From positions 230,323 to 294,322 of the forward strand of contig NZ_VMSJ01000002.1 in assembly GCF_007713705.1 (NCBI RefSeq): a stretch of 64,000 nt of DNA, written 5' to 3'. A program made the translations under genes and the position numbers. This document shows positions 34,340 through 44,335 of the stretch, piece by piece (the first letter of the stretch is position 1; each line of letters opens with the position of its first letter). Under the pieces are notes generated by a model. It saw only the letters and a list, made by a program, of their open reading frames with translations. It had not been told where the DNA came from and did not search any database. The stretch comes from Salinicoccus cyprini (lineage in GTDB: Bacteria; Bacillota; Bacilli; Staphylococcales; Salinicoccaceae).

Positions 34340-34707
34340 GTGGCACCTCCACTTCTTTTTATTTAGGTTACCCTAATAAAAATATTTAGTCAAACCTAAA
34401 AATCAAAATGGTAATATCGGAGTTCCATAATACTAAATTTTTCATTTAATTGTTTAAGTTCATATTAAGGGGAAAAAGAAAAGGGGTGGGCTTTCTTCAG
34501 AAAATGATGGAAACCTATCTTTATATTATTACCGAGACCACCCGGAATATTGAAATCAAATCCTGGTATTTGGAATTGAAAATAGTCATGAATCAAAACA
34601 GATTATATTTGATGAATGATTTCCATATCCTTAATGGAAGTGGGTCATCATCACCTATGATATAATCGAGCTACAGAAATGCGAACGTTTGCACAAGGAG
34701 GGATATC
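34340..34707. promoter_or_regulatory. intergenic region: tandem MntR-type operators; malQ promoter and CG-centred operator
   Basis: Two DtxR-like boxes lie 23 bases apart before the metal operon: TTAGG-TTAC-CCTAA (34363-34376, perfect arms) and TTTAG-N6-CTAAA (34385-34400). On the right, an extended -10 TGATATAAT (34658-34666) lacks a clear -35. TGCGAACGTTTGCA (34680-34693), nearly palindromic around CG as LacI-family/CcpA sites are, overlaps the likely malQ start point. Between them I see only a 71-codon frame (34450-34665), rejected, and a small TTCCAT/ATGGAA hairpin. Confidence 0.65.
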
Positions 34708-36189
34708 ATGAAAAAGCGCGCCAGTGGTCTACTGCTCCATGTCTCTTCATTACCCGGAAAGTACGGCATTGGAGATTTCGGGGAGAATGCATACCAATTT
34801 GTAGACTTCCTTTCTGCGACAGGCACAAAGTACTGGCAGATACTACCGCTTGGCATTACGAGTTTCGGCGATTCTCCCTATCAGAGTTTTTCTGCTTTTG
34901 CCGGAAACCCTTATTTCATCGATTTCGATCGACTGATGGAGAAGGAATGGTTGAAAAAGTCGGAAATCATCCAGACGGATCTCGGAGAAGACGATGAGAT
35001 TGTAAATTATGCAAAATTGTATGAAGGAAAAATGTCCCTGCTCCATAAGGCATTCCTGCGTGCCTACCCGGATATTGAGGAGGAGCTGGAGCGCTTCATG
35101 GCGTCTCATGAAGACTGGCTGCCTGACTTTGCGTGCTTCATGGCCATCAAGAACGCATATGGAAATATTGCCTGGACTGCATGGCCGAAAACCTATCGTC
35201 TTCGGGATCCGGAAGTGCTTGAGGAATTCCGCGAGGAACATAAAAAGGATATACACTTCTGGGTCTTCACCCAGTATCTGTTCTTCGAACACTGGCATGA
35301 TCTGAAAGTATACGCAAACAAAAAAGGTATTCGGATCATCGGCGATATCCCGATCTATGTCGCAGCGGACAGTGCGGATGTCTGGTCGCGGCCGGACCTC
35401 TATAAACTGGATGAAAACCTGCATCCTGAAGTTGTCGCCGGGGTACCGCCCGACATGATGAGCGATACCGGGCAGCTTTGGGGAAACCCGATCTATAATT
35501 GGGAAAAAATGAAGCAGGAAGGCTATCATTGGTGGATCAGACGTGTCGAAGAAAGCTTTGAACTGTTCGATGCAGTCCGCATCGACCATTTCAGAGGTTT
35601 TGAATCCTACTGGGAAGTGCCGGCAGAGGATGAAACAGCAGAGAATGGACGTTGGGTGAAGGGGCCTGGTCTTCCACTGTTCGAGGCGATAAAGGAGAAG
35701 CTCGGAGATAAGGAGATTCTGGCTGAAGATCTCGGGTTCCTGACAGAGGAAGTCTATAATCTGATTGAAGCGACAGGCTATCCAGGTATGAAGGTCATAC
35801 AGTTCGGTTTCGGCGACGAGGATTCCGAATACATGCCGCATAATTATACGAGTCATTCCATTGCATACACCGGCAACCACGATACAAAGACGATGCAGGG
35901 ATGGCTCGACACTGCTGATGAAGCAGCCTTCGAGACAGCAAAAGACTATCTGAACCTTACTGAAGCGGAAGGGTACGTCAATGGCTGCATCAGAGGTGTA
36001 TTCGCCTCCTCTTCCAATCTGGCCATCATCCCTGTACAGGACCTTCTTGGGCTTGATGACTCGGCCCGCTTCAACTGGCCATCGACCATCGGAGGCAACT
36101 GGGAGTGGCGCATGACACAGGAGTCGCTTACGGAAAAGCATAAAGTACATCTAAAAAATTTGAATAAACGCTATGGGAGGTCATTATGA
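34708..36189 (+). CDS. malQ: 4-alpha-glucanotransferase (amylomaltase)
   Basis: The 493-residue GH77 enzyme moves maltodextrin chains between acceptors, releasing glucose. Signature parts are the opening RASGLLLHVSSLPGKYGIGDFG, WQILPLGITSFGDSPYQSFSAFAGNPYFID, the nucleophile region DAVRIDHFRG, the acid/base region LAEDLGFL, and the transition-state Asp in TGNHDTKT. AGGAGG precedes the ATG. Its last bases overlap glgP (ATGA), so the two form a maltodextrin/glycogen degradation operon, probably under a LacI-family or CcpA site. Confidence 0.95.
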   Translation: MKKRASGLLLHVSSLPGKYGIGDFGENAYQFVDFLSATGTKYWQILPLGITSFGDSPYQSFSAFAGNPYFIDFDRLMEKEWLKKSEIIQTDLGEDDEIVNYAKLYEGKMSLLHKAFLRAYPDIEEELERFMASHEDWLPDFACFMAIKNAYGNIAWTAWPKTYRLRDPEVLEEFREEHKKDIHFWVFTQYLFFEHWHDLKVYANKKGIRIIGDIPIYVAADSADVWSRPDLYKLDENLHPEVVAGVPPDMMSDTGQLWGNPIYNWEKMKQEGYHWWIRRVEESFELFDAVRIDHFRGFESYWEVPAEDETAENGRWVKGPGLPLFEAIKEKLGDKEILAEDLGFLTEEVYNLIEATGYPGMKVIQFGFGDEDSEYMPHNYTSHSIAYTGNHDTKTMQGWLDTADEAAFETAKDYLNLTEAEGYVNGCIRGVFASSSNLAIIPVQDLLGLDDSARFNWPSTIGGNWEWRMTQESLTEKHKVHLKNLNKRYGRSL

Positions 36190-38537
36190 CGTCATTACAA
36201 CTCAAGGAAAGAATTGAAGGAAAAGCGTATGAAAGCCACGGCCAGTCCTTTTACGCCCTGAACGAAAAGGAACAGTTCAAAGTAGTCGGCAATGCTGTAA
36301 TGGAGTATCTTGTACCGAAGTGGATCGAATCCAAAAGCAAGTTCAACAAGAAGAAGCAGGCCTACTACCTATCTGCTGAATTTCTGATGGGACGCGCGCT
36401 GAGCAATAATCTGGTCAACCTCGGCATAGATGATGAAGTCAAAAGGACGCTTCATGAAATGGGCGTCGACTATAATGCATTGGAAGATGCGGAAGATGAT
36501 GCAGGACTTGGCAACGGTGGACTCGGCCGCCTTGCTGCATGTTTCCTGGATTCCGGTGCCACACTCGACTATCCGCTGTCCGGTTACGGCATACTGTACC
36601 AGTATGGCATATTCAAGCAGAATTTCGTCAACGGTTTCCAGGTGGAATCTGCCGACCCGTGGCTCGAACATGGCAATCCATGGCTGATCAAGAACAGCAA
36701 CGATACGGTGATTGTCGAGTTCAGCGAAGCAGACAAGGTGGAAGCTGTACCGTACGATATGCCGATTGTCGGCTATGGTGGCGATACTATAAATACACTT
36801 CGTCTATGGAAGTCGGAAGCCATCCATAAATTCGACTTCAGAGCGTTTGACGAAGGTAAATATATCGATTCGGTCAGAGCGCAGGATGAAGCGGAAACCA
36901 TCTCCCGCATCCTCTATCCGAATGATTCGACAACAGAAGGCAAGAAGCTCAGATTGAAGCAGCAGTACTTCTTCACTTCCGCATCCCTTCAGGATCTGAT
37001 GATCAAGTACAAGGCGGAAGGCCATAAGAATTTCGATGACTTTTCAAAACTGCATTCCATCCAGCTGAACGATACACACCCGGCGCTTGCCATCCCGGAG
37101 CTCATCCGTCTTCTTGAGCGGGAAGGTGTGGATTTTGAAAAAGCCTTCGATATTACACAGAAATCGATGGCCTATACGAACCATACTCTGCTGGCAGAAG
37201 CGCTTGAAGTATGGGACAAGGGGCTTTTCAGATCAGTACTTCCGAATCTGTATCCATACATCGAGGAGATCAATTCCCGTCTGATCGCTGAACTGAAAGA
37301 GTGGAAAATCGACAAGGATGAATGGCATAACTTCCTGATCATCCAGAATAATGGCATCCACATGGCATTCATGTCCATCTATGCAACCCGTGCAGTGAAC
37401 GGTGTGGCAGCAATCCATACGGAACTGCTCAGAACGGATGTCATCAGCTCATGGCATAATCTCTTCCCGGACCGTATCGTCAACAAGACGAACGGCATCA
37501 CACAGAGAAGATGGCTGCTCCAGTCCAATCCTCAGCTGAGTGGCATGATCACAGACCTTCTCGGCTCGAAGGAATGGATTACAGAACTTGGACGGCTGAA
37601 AGATCTTGAAGGAAAGCAGGATGATGATCAGGTGCTGGAGCGTTTCATTGATATCAAGCATGAAAAGAAGCAGGAGCTGGCGGAGTATATACAGTTCCAC
37701 GAAGAGGTGGATATCGATCCGGATTCCATTTTCGATATTCAGATCAAAAGGCTGCACGAGTACAAGCGTCAGCTGATGATGGGATTCTATATCGGTGATC
37801 TGTACAACCGCATCAAAGCCGATCCTGAAGGTGAATGGACAAAACGGACATTCATCTTCGGAGCGAAGGCAGCTCCCGGGTACTACATCGCCAAAGCAAT
37901 CATCAAGTATATCAACGAACTGGCAAACCGCGTGAACACCGATCCCGAAGTGAATGGCATCATCAAAGTGGTGTTTGTTGAGAACTATGGCGTTTCCTAT
38001 GCTGAAAGGTTGTTCCCGGCAGCGGATGTGTCTGAACAGATTTCAACCGCAGGCAAAGAGGCCTCCGGTACAGGTAACATGAAATTCATGCTCAATGGTG
38101 CAGTCACAGTCGGCACGATGGATGGTGCCAACGTGGAGATTGTGGAAGAAGCAGGCAGGGAGAACAACTATATCTTTGGCATGGAAGTGGAAGAAGTTGC
38201 AGAGAAGCGGAAGAACTATGATCCGATAGCTGCAATGAAGCAGACCGAAGGTCTGGAACAGGTTGTCGAATCCCTGGTCGATGGCACATTCCATGATAAC
38301 AATACAGGGATGTTCCAGAATCTATACAATAACCTGACACAAGAGGATCAGTACTTCGTATTGGAAGACTTTGGAAGCTATCGCCAGGCACAGGATCAGA
38401 TTGCCAGAGATTTCAAAGATCAGAAAGCCTTCTATAGAAAAGGGTTCATCAACATGGCCAATGCAGGCAAGTTCTCGTCGGACCGTACGCTGGAAGAATA
38501 CGCAAAAGATATATGGCACGTCGCCAGACAGCAATAG
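36186..38537 (+). CDS. glgP: glycogen/maltodextrin phosphorylase
   Basis: The 783-residue GT35 enzyme releases glucose-1-phosphate from alpha-1,4-glucans. The pyridoxal-phosphate lysine lies in EASGTGNMKFMLNGA, and the active-site loops GLGNGGLGRLAACFLDS and NDTHPALAIPELIR are intact. No glycogen synthesis genes are nearby, and partnership with MalQ points to maltodextrin breakdown, so malP would be an equally good name. The start overlaps the malQ stop by 4 bases. A GC-rich terminator ends the operon. Confidence 0.94.
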   Translation: MTSLQLKERIEGKAYESHGQSFYALNEKEQFKVVGNAVMEYLVPKWIESKSKFNKKKQAYYLSAEFLMGRALSNNLVNLGIDDEVKRTLHEMGVDYNALEDAEDDAGLGNGGLGRLAACFLDSGATLDYPLSGYGILYQYGIFKQNFVNGFQVESADPWLEHGNPWLIKNSNDTVIVEFSEADKVEAVPYDMPIVGYGGDTINTLRLWKSEAIHKFDFRAFDEGKYIDSVRAQDEAETISRILYPNDSTTEGKKLRLKQQYFFTSASLQDLMIKYKAEGHKNFDDFSKLHSIQLNDTHPALAIPELIRLLEREGVDFEKAFDITQKSMAYTNHTLLAEALEVWDKGLFRSVLPNLYPYIEEINSRLIAELKEWKIDKDEWHNFLIIQNNGIHMAFMSIYATRAVNGVAAIHTELLRTDVISSWHNLFPDRIVNKTNGITQRRWLLQSNPQLSGMITDLLGSKEWITELGRLKDLEGKQDDDQVLERFIDIKHEKKQELAEYIQFHEEVDIDPDSIFDIQIKRLHEYKRQLMMGFYIGDLYNRIKADPEGEWTKRTFIFGAKAAPGYYIAKAIIKYINELANRVNTDPEVNGIIKVVFVENYGVSYAERLFPAADVSEQISTAGKEASGTGNMKFMLNGAVTVGTMDGANVEIVEEAGRENNYIFGMEVEEVAEKRKNYDPIAAMKQTEGLEQVVESLVDGTFHDNNTGMFQNLYNNLTQEDQYFVLEDFGSYRQAQDQIARDFKDQKAFYRKGFINMANAGKFSSDRTLEEYAKDIWHVARQQ

Positions 38538-38555
38538 AACACTTCAAAATTACAG

Positions 38556-38591
38556 AAATGGCCTGGCCGCAAATGCGGCCAGGCCATTTTT
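38556..38591. terminator. terminator after glgP, shared with the hemerythrin gene
   Basis: AAATGGCCTGGCCGC (38556-38570), loop AAAT, GCGGCCAGGCCATTT (38575-38589), then TTC. Very stable. Confidence 0.92.
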
Positions 38592-39017
38592 CTAGTCATC
38601 AAGCAGAAACTGCTCTTCGTCCCTTGAGTGGATTTCATCCACAATGATGATGGATACGGAGTAGTCGATGAGTTTCTGGAAGTCGACTGCCTCCTTGGAA
38701 AGTTCGGTTCTCATCCGTTCAATCATATTGCGCATCAGGTCATGGTCGCGCGTCAGCTGCTGGACTTTATCGTGGAGGGCGGGATTTTTATCTACCGCTT
38801 CCTGGTAGAGTCCATTCTCTTCCTCTTCGCTTTCGGCATGTGCAAGGATGCGCTGTTCCACATATTCGATGAACGACTGCATCTCTTCTGCAAGTGCTTC
38901 GTGTTCCTGTTTATTCAATAGAGTTTTCATATCCGTAACGTGGTCCTCTGCACCTCCCAGGCTTGCGTCATGAATCGCCCGGTGGGCATGAAGTTGTCTT
39001 AGTGCCGGTCCTGCCAT
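38592..39017 (-). CDS. hemerythrin-like (HHE) domain protein
   Basis: The 141-residue helical protein has His/Glu pairs placed as in HHE cation-binding proteins: HAHRAIHDASLGGAEDHV (about 10-27), ILAHAESEEEENGLY (57-71), TRDHDLMRNMIERM (89-102), and DEIHSRDEEQF near the end. It probably holds a non-haem di-iron site for oxygen, NO or peroxide sensing or repair. It starts 21 bases after the SDR gene on the same strand, so they are likely one unit. Confidence 0.8.
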   Translation of the reverse strand: MAGPALRQLHAHRAIHDASLGGAEDHVTDMKTLLNKQEHEALAEEMQSFIEYVEQRILAHAESEEEENGLYQEAVDKNPALHDKVQQLTRDHDLMRNMIERMRTELSKEAVDFQKLIDYSVSIIIVDEIHSRDEEQFLLDD

Positions 39018-39038
39018 GGTATCGCCCCCAGAATAAGT

Positions 39039-39764
39039 TTACTGTTGATCTTCTTTTACAGGATTCGTTGCCCACATCTGGCTTGTCTTGATGAAAGTTC
39101 TCGGGTTGAGCTTGAGCTGGCTGACAATAATATCCGCGATGTCTTCTGCATGAGTCATCGTCTCTTTCTTGAGTCCGGTTTCCCCAATCAGATCCGTCAG
39201 CACAGCTGATGGTGTCAGATAGGACACTCTGATGTTGTGCGGGCGCATTTCCTGCATGACGCCTTCAGTCATACCGATGACTGCAAACTTGGTTGCAGAA
39301 TACAGTGAACTGTTCGGACCGCCTTTCAGTCCGGACATGGAGGAGATATTGATGACATCTCCCTGTTTTTGAGTTTTCATCTGCGGAAGAATACCGTGCA
39401 TCATATGGTAGATACCAAATACGTTGACATCCATCATTTTTCTCAAATCTTCTTCAGAACTGTCCAGAAAAGAAGTAGGATTCATGATGCCGGCATTGTT
39501 GATCAGTATGTCGATGCGGTCGAAAGCGTCGTTCACTTCGTTCAGAATACGATCGACGTCTTCTTTATTCGACACATCGCCATTCGCCCCGATGACTTCC
39601 ACATCGTGCTTCTGAAGTGCGTTGACCGCGTCTTTCAGCGTGTCGGCGTTCCGCCCGATGACTGCAATATTGACGCCTTCCTGTGCCAGCGCGTGAGCGC
39701 TGGCGAGTCCGATGCCCTTCGTGCCTCCGGTGATTACAGCATATTTTCCTTGGATCTCCTGCAT
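39039..39764 (-). CDS. short-chain dehydrogenase/reductase
   Basis: The 241-residue classical SDR has cofactor loop TGGTKGIG (12-19), NNAG (89-92), catalytic Ser near 142, and Tyr155/Lys159 in YSATK. It resembles FabG-like 3-oxoacyl reductases, but there is no fatty-acid context, so the substrate is open. AAGGAG precedes the ATG. It is upstream of the hemerythrin-like gene and divergent from the kyn operon. Confidence 0.87.
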   Translation of the reverse strand: MQEIQGKYAVITGGTKGIGLASAHALAQEGVNIAVIGRNADTLKDAVNALQKHDVEVIGANGDVSNKEDVDRILNEVNDAFDRIDILINNAGIMNPTSFLDSSEEDLRKMMDVNVFGIYHMMHGILPQMKTQKQGDVINISSMSGLKGGPNSSLYSATKFAVIGMTEGVMQEMRPHNIRVSYLTPSAVLTDLIGETGLKKETMTHAEDIADIIVSQLKLNPRTFIKTSQMWATNPVKEDQQ

Positions 39765-39860
39765 GTATTCTCTCTCCTTGTCGACAAGATTTATACTTCC
39801 ATTGTAGCAAAGACGCAGTCAGCAGGCACTGATGAGACTTCTCTTGTGTTAAAATCATTG

Positions 39861-39866
39861 TATAAT
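39861..39866 (+). promoter_or_regulatory. probable -10 of the kyn operon
   Basis: TATAAT (39861-39866) lies 39 bases before kynU; I see no convincing -35 at the right distance. Confidence 0.35.
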
Positions 39867-39904
39867 GAGAAAAAAGCACATCGGACAGACGAGGAGGCAG
39901 CAAA

Positions 39905-41170
39905 ATGAATGAATGGCTCGAACGCGCACAGGAAAAGGACAGAGAAGACAAGCTGGCCAAGTACAAGAAAGAATTCTATCTGGGTGAAGCAATCCATTAT
40001 ATGGATGGAAATTCACTCGGACTGATGAGCAGACCGGCAGAAAGGAGTCTGCTTGATGTCATGGAAGATTGGAAGCAGCATGGCATCGATGGATGGACAC
40101 GTGGCAATCGCCCATGGTTCTATATGAGCGAGCGGCTCGGGGAAATGATGGCGGATCTTGTGGGCGCAGATGCCCATGAAGTGCTTGCAACGAACTCGAC
40201 GACCATGAACATCCACCAGACTGTCCGGACACTCTACCAGCCGACAGATGACAGGTACAGGATTCTTGTCGATGACCTGAATTTTCCATCGGACATCTAT
40301 GCAGTACAGTCGATTCTCGATGACTACGGCCATTCGGATGGCATGGTCAAAATCCCTTCGGATGATGGACATACCCTCTCCACTGAAGCGATCATCGATC
40401 GGATGGACGAAAGTGTGGCACTGGTACTGCTGCCATCGGTGCTCTATCGCAGTGGACAGGTGCTGGAAATGAAGAAGCTGACTGAAAAGGCGCATGAGAA
40501 AGGGATCCTCATCGGTTTCGACCTGTGCCACTCCATTGGATCGGTACCTCACGAGCTGAAGAAGTGGGGTGTGGATTTCGCGATGTGGTGTACATATAAG
40601 CATCTGAACGGCGGACCGGGATCGGTAGGTGGACTGTACGTCCATGAAAGGCATCATAATCTTGCAGTAAGTCTGAAGGGATGGTTCGGCAACAACAAAG
40701 AGACCCAGTTCGATATGGCACACACATTCGATCAGGCACGGGACATCAGCCAGTATCAGGTCGGCACCCCGCATATCTTTTCGATGGCGCCGCTGCTCGG
40801 TTCTTTGAAAATGTTCCAGGAAGCGGGCATGATGAATATACGCAGAAAGTCACTCGAGCTTACATCCTTCATGATGGATATGATCGAAGCGGTGCTTGAA
40901 GGGCATGAAGTGGAGATTGTCACACCAAGAGCGCACGCACACCGCGGCGGACACATACTGATTGGTCATCCGAAAGCCGCCGGCATCAATGCGGCCTTGA
41001 AGTCGAAAGGTGTCATTCCCGACTTCCGTGCTCCAAACTACGTCAGAATCGCGCCGGTTGCACTGTACAACTCATTCGAGGATGTCCATCATACGGTCAT
41101 GATCCTGAAGGAGATCATGGATGATCGGCTGTATGAACAGTTTGATAACAAAAGGGGAGTGATTGCCTGA
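39905..41170 (+). CDS. kynU: kynureninase
   Basis: The 421-residue PLP enzyme cleaves kynurenine to anthranilate and alanine. MDGNSLGLMSRPA at the N-terminus, ATNSTTMNIHQTVRTLYQP, DLCHSIGSVPHELKKWGVDFAMWCTYKHLNGGPGSVGGLYVHE (the PLP lysine is the Lys of TYKHLNGG) are diagnostic. It is first in a three-gene operon that completes tryptophan to anthranilate conversion. Its stop overlaps the kynB start. Confidence 0.95.
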   Translation: MNEWLERAQEKDREDKLAKYKKEFYLGEAIHYMDGNSLGLMSRPAERSLLDVMEDWKQHGIDGWTRGNRPWFYMSERLGEMMADLVGADAHEVLATNSTTMNIHQTVRTLYQPTDDRYRILVDDLNFPSDIYAVQSILDDYGHSDGMVKIPSDDGHTLSTEAIIDRMDESVALVLLPSVLYRSGQVLEMKKLTEKAHEKGILIGFDLCHSIGSVPHELKKWGVDFAMWCTYKHLNGGPGSVGGLYVHERHHNLAVSLKGWFGNNKETQFDMAHTFDQARDISQYQVGTPHIFSMAPLLGSLKMFQEAGMMNIRRKSLELTSFMMDMIEAVLEGHEVEIVTPRAHAHRGGHILIGHPKAAGINAALKSKGVIPDFRAPNYVRIAPVALYNSFEDVHHTVMILKEIMDDRLYEQFDNKRGVIA

Positions 41171-41802
41171 TGTGGAAGGACATTACACAGACGCTTGATG
41201 ATGCCATTGCCCACTGGCCTGAAGATACGCCGTTCACCTACGAGCGTACAGTATCAAAAGAGCAGAGCGGTTCGGTCAATATAGGCAGAATTGAAACAAG
41301 TACACATATCGGCACGCATATCGATGCACCATTCCATTTTGATGATGCGGGTGCCACAGTGGAACAGCTGGATATCAACCGCTATATCGGTACGGCCACA
41401 GTGATTGAAGTACCGGCTGAAGGAACCATTACATTGGAATCACTCGAAATCTTCCCTCTCAAAGGCACGATACTGCTCATCAAAACAAAGCATCATACCG
41501 ATCGCACCGTTTTCCCTGACCGCATTCCTGTACTCGAGAAAAGGGCGGTCGAACATCTTGCGCTGCACGATATCAAGCTTTTCGGCATCGATGTCGCATC
41601 CGTCGACACGATCGATTCGAAGACGCTCGATATCCATCATCTGCTCTACGAACGGGATATCATGATCATCGAAAATACAGTGCTTGACGATATCGAACCC
41701 GGATATTATGACTTTATTGCCATGCCTCTGAAGATCAGAGGCGGAGACGGCTCGCCTGTGCGCGCCGCACTACGCTTTACGGGAGGATTCGAAAATGAGT
41801 GA
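41170..41802 (+). CDS. kynB: kynurenine formamidase
   Basis: The 210-residue cyclase-family metalloenzyme hydrolyses N-formylkynurenine to kynurenine. The metal-binding motif [12 protein letters not shown] (about 42-53) is intact, followed by FGIDVASVD and [12 protein letters not shown]. It starts on the kynU stop codon and overlaps kynA by 8 bases, so the three proteins are translationally coupled. Confidence 0.94.
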   Translation: MWKDITQTLDDAIAHWPEDTPFTYERTVSKEQSGSVNIGRIETSTHIGTHIDAPFHFDDAGATVEQLDINRYIGTATVIEVPAEGTITLESLEIFPLKGTILLIKTKHHTDRTVFPDRIPVLEKRAVEHLALHDIKLFGIDVASVDTIDSKTLDIHHLLYERDIMIIENTVLDDIEPGYYDFIAMPLKIRGGDGSPVRAALRFTGGFENE

Positions 41803-42637
41803 CTATCAGGATCGCACACTTGATGGGGAAAATGTAAAAACGGATTTCATGAAAGACATGACTTATGGTGAATACCTCAGTCTCGATCGCATACTCTATT
41901 CCCAGAACACACTGACGGATGAACACGATGAGACGCTGTTCATCATCATCCATCAAGTTTCAGAGCTGTGGATGAAGCTGATCATACATGAAATCAATTC
42001 GGCAATTGAAGATATAAAAATGGATGACTTCAGAATGGCATTCAAAAAACTGGCACGGGTGACCAATATACAGAGGCAGATCATTTCAGCATGGGATGTA
42101 CTGTCCACCATGACACCGAGCGACTACTTGAAATTCCGCGACAGCCTCGGTAACGCTTCAGGTTTCCAATCCTATCAGAACCGCATGATGGAATTCAGTC
42201 TCGGGTACAAGACGACACACGCACTCAAAATATACGAAAAGGATTCCGGGGTGCATGAGCAGCTCAAATCCCAGCTTATGAAGCCGAGCATCTATGACGA
42301 AGCCATCCGTGCAGTCGACAGGGCAGGGTTTGAAATCGATGACGCTGTGCTGCAGCGGGAAGTGACAGAAACTTATGTCCCCCATCAATCCGTCAAGGAA
42401 GCATTCAAACAGATATACTTGAACACGGATCAGTATTTCGAATTGTACGAGATGCTTGAGAAACTTGTTGATGTGGAAGACCTATACAGCCAGTGGCGAT
42501 TCAGGCATATGAAGACGGTCGAACGCATCATCGGCTTCAAAAAAGGGACCGGCGGCAGTTCGGGAGTGGACTACTTGAAACGGGTAATCGACCATTACTT
42601 TTTCAGGGAGCTTTGGGAATTGAGATCTGAACTATAA
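41795..42637 (+). CDS. kynA: tryptophan 2,3-dioxygenase
   Basis: The 280-residue haem dioxygenase opens the indole ring of tryptophan to N-formylkynurenine. [38 protein letters not shown] (substrate pocket), [16 protein letters not shown] stretch [12 protein letters not shown], and the distal haem-ligand His in [25 protein letters not shown] are visible. It is last in the kynUBA order typical of bacterial operons. Confidence 0.95.
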   Translation: MSDYQDRTLDGENVKTDFMKDMTYGEYLSLDRILYSQNTLTDEHDETLFIIIHQVSELWMKLIIHEINSAIEDIKMDDFRMAFKKLARVTNIQRQIISAWDVLSTMTPSDYLKFRDSLGNASGFQSYQNRMMEFSLGYKTTHALKIYEKDSGVHEQLKSQLMKPSIYDEAIRAVDRAGFEIDDAVLQREVTETYVPHQSVKEAFKQIYLNTDQYFELYEMLEKLVDVEDLYSQWRFRHMKTVERIIGFKKGTGGSSGVDYLKRVIDHYFFRELWELRSEL

Positions 42638-42654
42638 AAGAAGGGGTGACGGGC

Positions 42655-42975
42655 ATGCGGGACTATGGCCAGACGAACATTTTCGATCACGTAATCAAAG
42701 AGGATGAAACATTCGTGATCGTCGTCCAGGAAGTGACAGAGCAGAATGGACAGCTGCATAAACGGGTGCTGAGGGAGTATCCGAGTCTGAAGATGGAAGG
42801 GATGAAAAACCTTTTCGACCACTTGCGGGACGTATACCGCGAGGAAGCTTTCTCAGCCCGCGGCAAATATTTTGATATTACAATCTATACAAATGAGGAC
42901 TATGCAGGGGATAACATATATGCCCATGTAAAAAGGTATCGCAACAGCAAGGAATGGACGACGACATCGAAATGA
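42655..42975 (+). CDS. hypothetical protein downstream of kynA
   Basis: The 106-residue soluble protein has no recognised domain. It is rich in charged residues (IFDHVIKEDETFVIVVQEV, HKRVLREYPSLKMEG, YNEDYAGDN-like YTNEDYAGDNIYAHV), with a mixed alpha/beta look. A GTG at 42646 is in frame; AGGGG at 42642-42646 fits the ATG at 42655. It begins 17 bases after kynA, so it is probably in the same transcript. Nothing links it to tryptophan chemistry except position. Confidence 0.6.
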   Translation: MRDYGQTNIFDHVIKEDETFVIVVQEVTEQNGQLHKRVLREYPSLKMEGMKNLFDHLRDVYREEAFSARGKYFDITIYTNEDYAGDNIYAHVKRYRNSKEWTTTSK

Positions 42976-43007
42976 GGGAATTATTCATTCCACTGCTGTG
43001 AGGAATG

Positions 43008-43043
43008 GCAACCGGATGAAAAAACCGTCCGGTTGCTTTTTTT
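43008..43043 (+). terminator. terminator ending the kyn transcript
   Basis: GCAACCGGA (43008-43016) pairs with TCCGGTTGC (43028-43036), followed by seven T. Confidence 0.9.
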
Positions 43044-43077
43044 ATTTGAGTAATTTGCACAATCCACCGATAAAAGT

Positions 43078-43130
43078 TTGTTTCCATTTATATTTATCTT
43101 TATAATAGTTGTTGTATACTAGCCGTATAC
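43078..43130 (+). promoter_or_regulatory. sqdB promoter with GTATAC-N5-GTATAC palindrome
   Basis: TTGTTT (43078-43083), 17 bases, TATAAT (43101-43106) is a good sigma-A promoter. GTATAC-TAGCC-GTATAC (43114-43130) lies over the predicted start point; each half is itself a palindrome, so it is a likely operator. Confidence 0.65.
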
Positions 43131-43135
43131 TGTGA

Positions 43136-44320
<1,185 letters not shown>

Positions 44321-44335
44321 GGAGAGGTAATCCGT

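Noticed and set aside
34450..34665. A 71-codon plus-strand frame in the mnt-malQ gap
   Set aside because: No good ribosome site, unusual composition, no recognisable domain, and it overlaps the malQ promoter.
34843..36150. A 435-codon open frame on the minus strand
   Set aside because: It lies wholly inside malQ, is Cys/Phe/Ile-rich without family motifs, and is a codon-bias shadow. Many similar antisense frames occur elsewhere.
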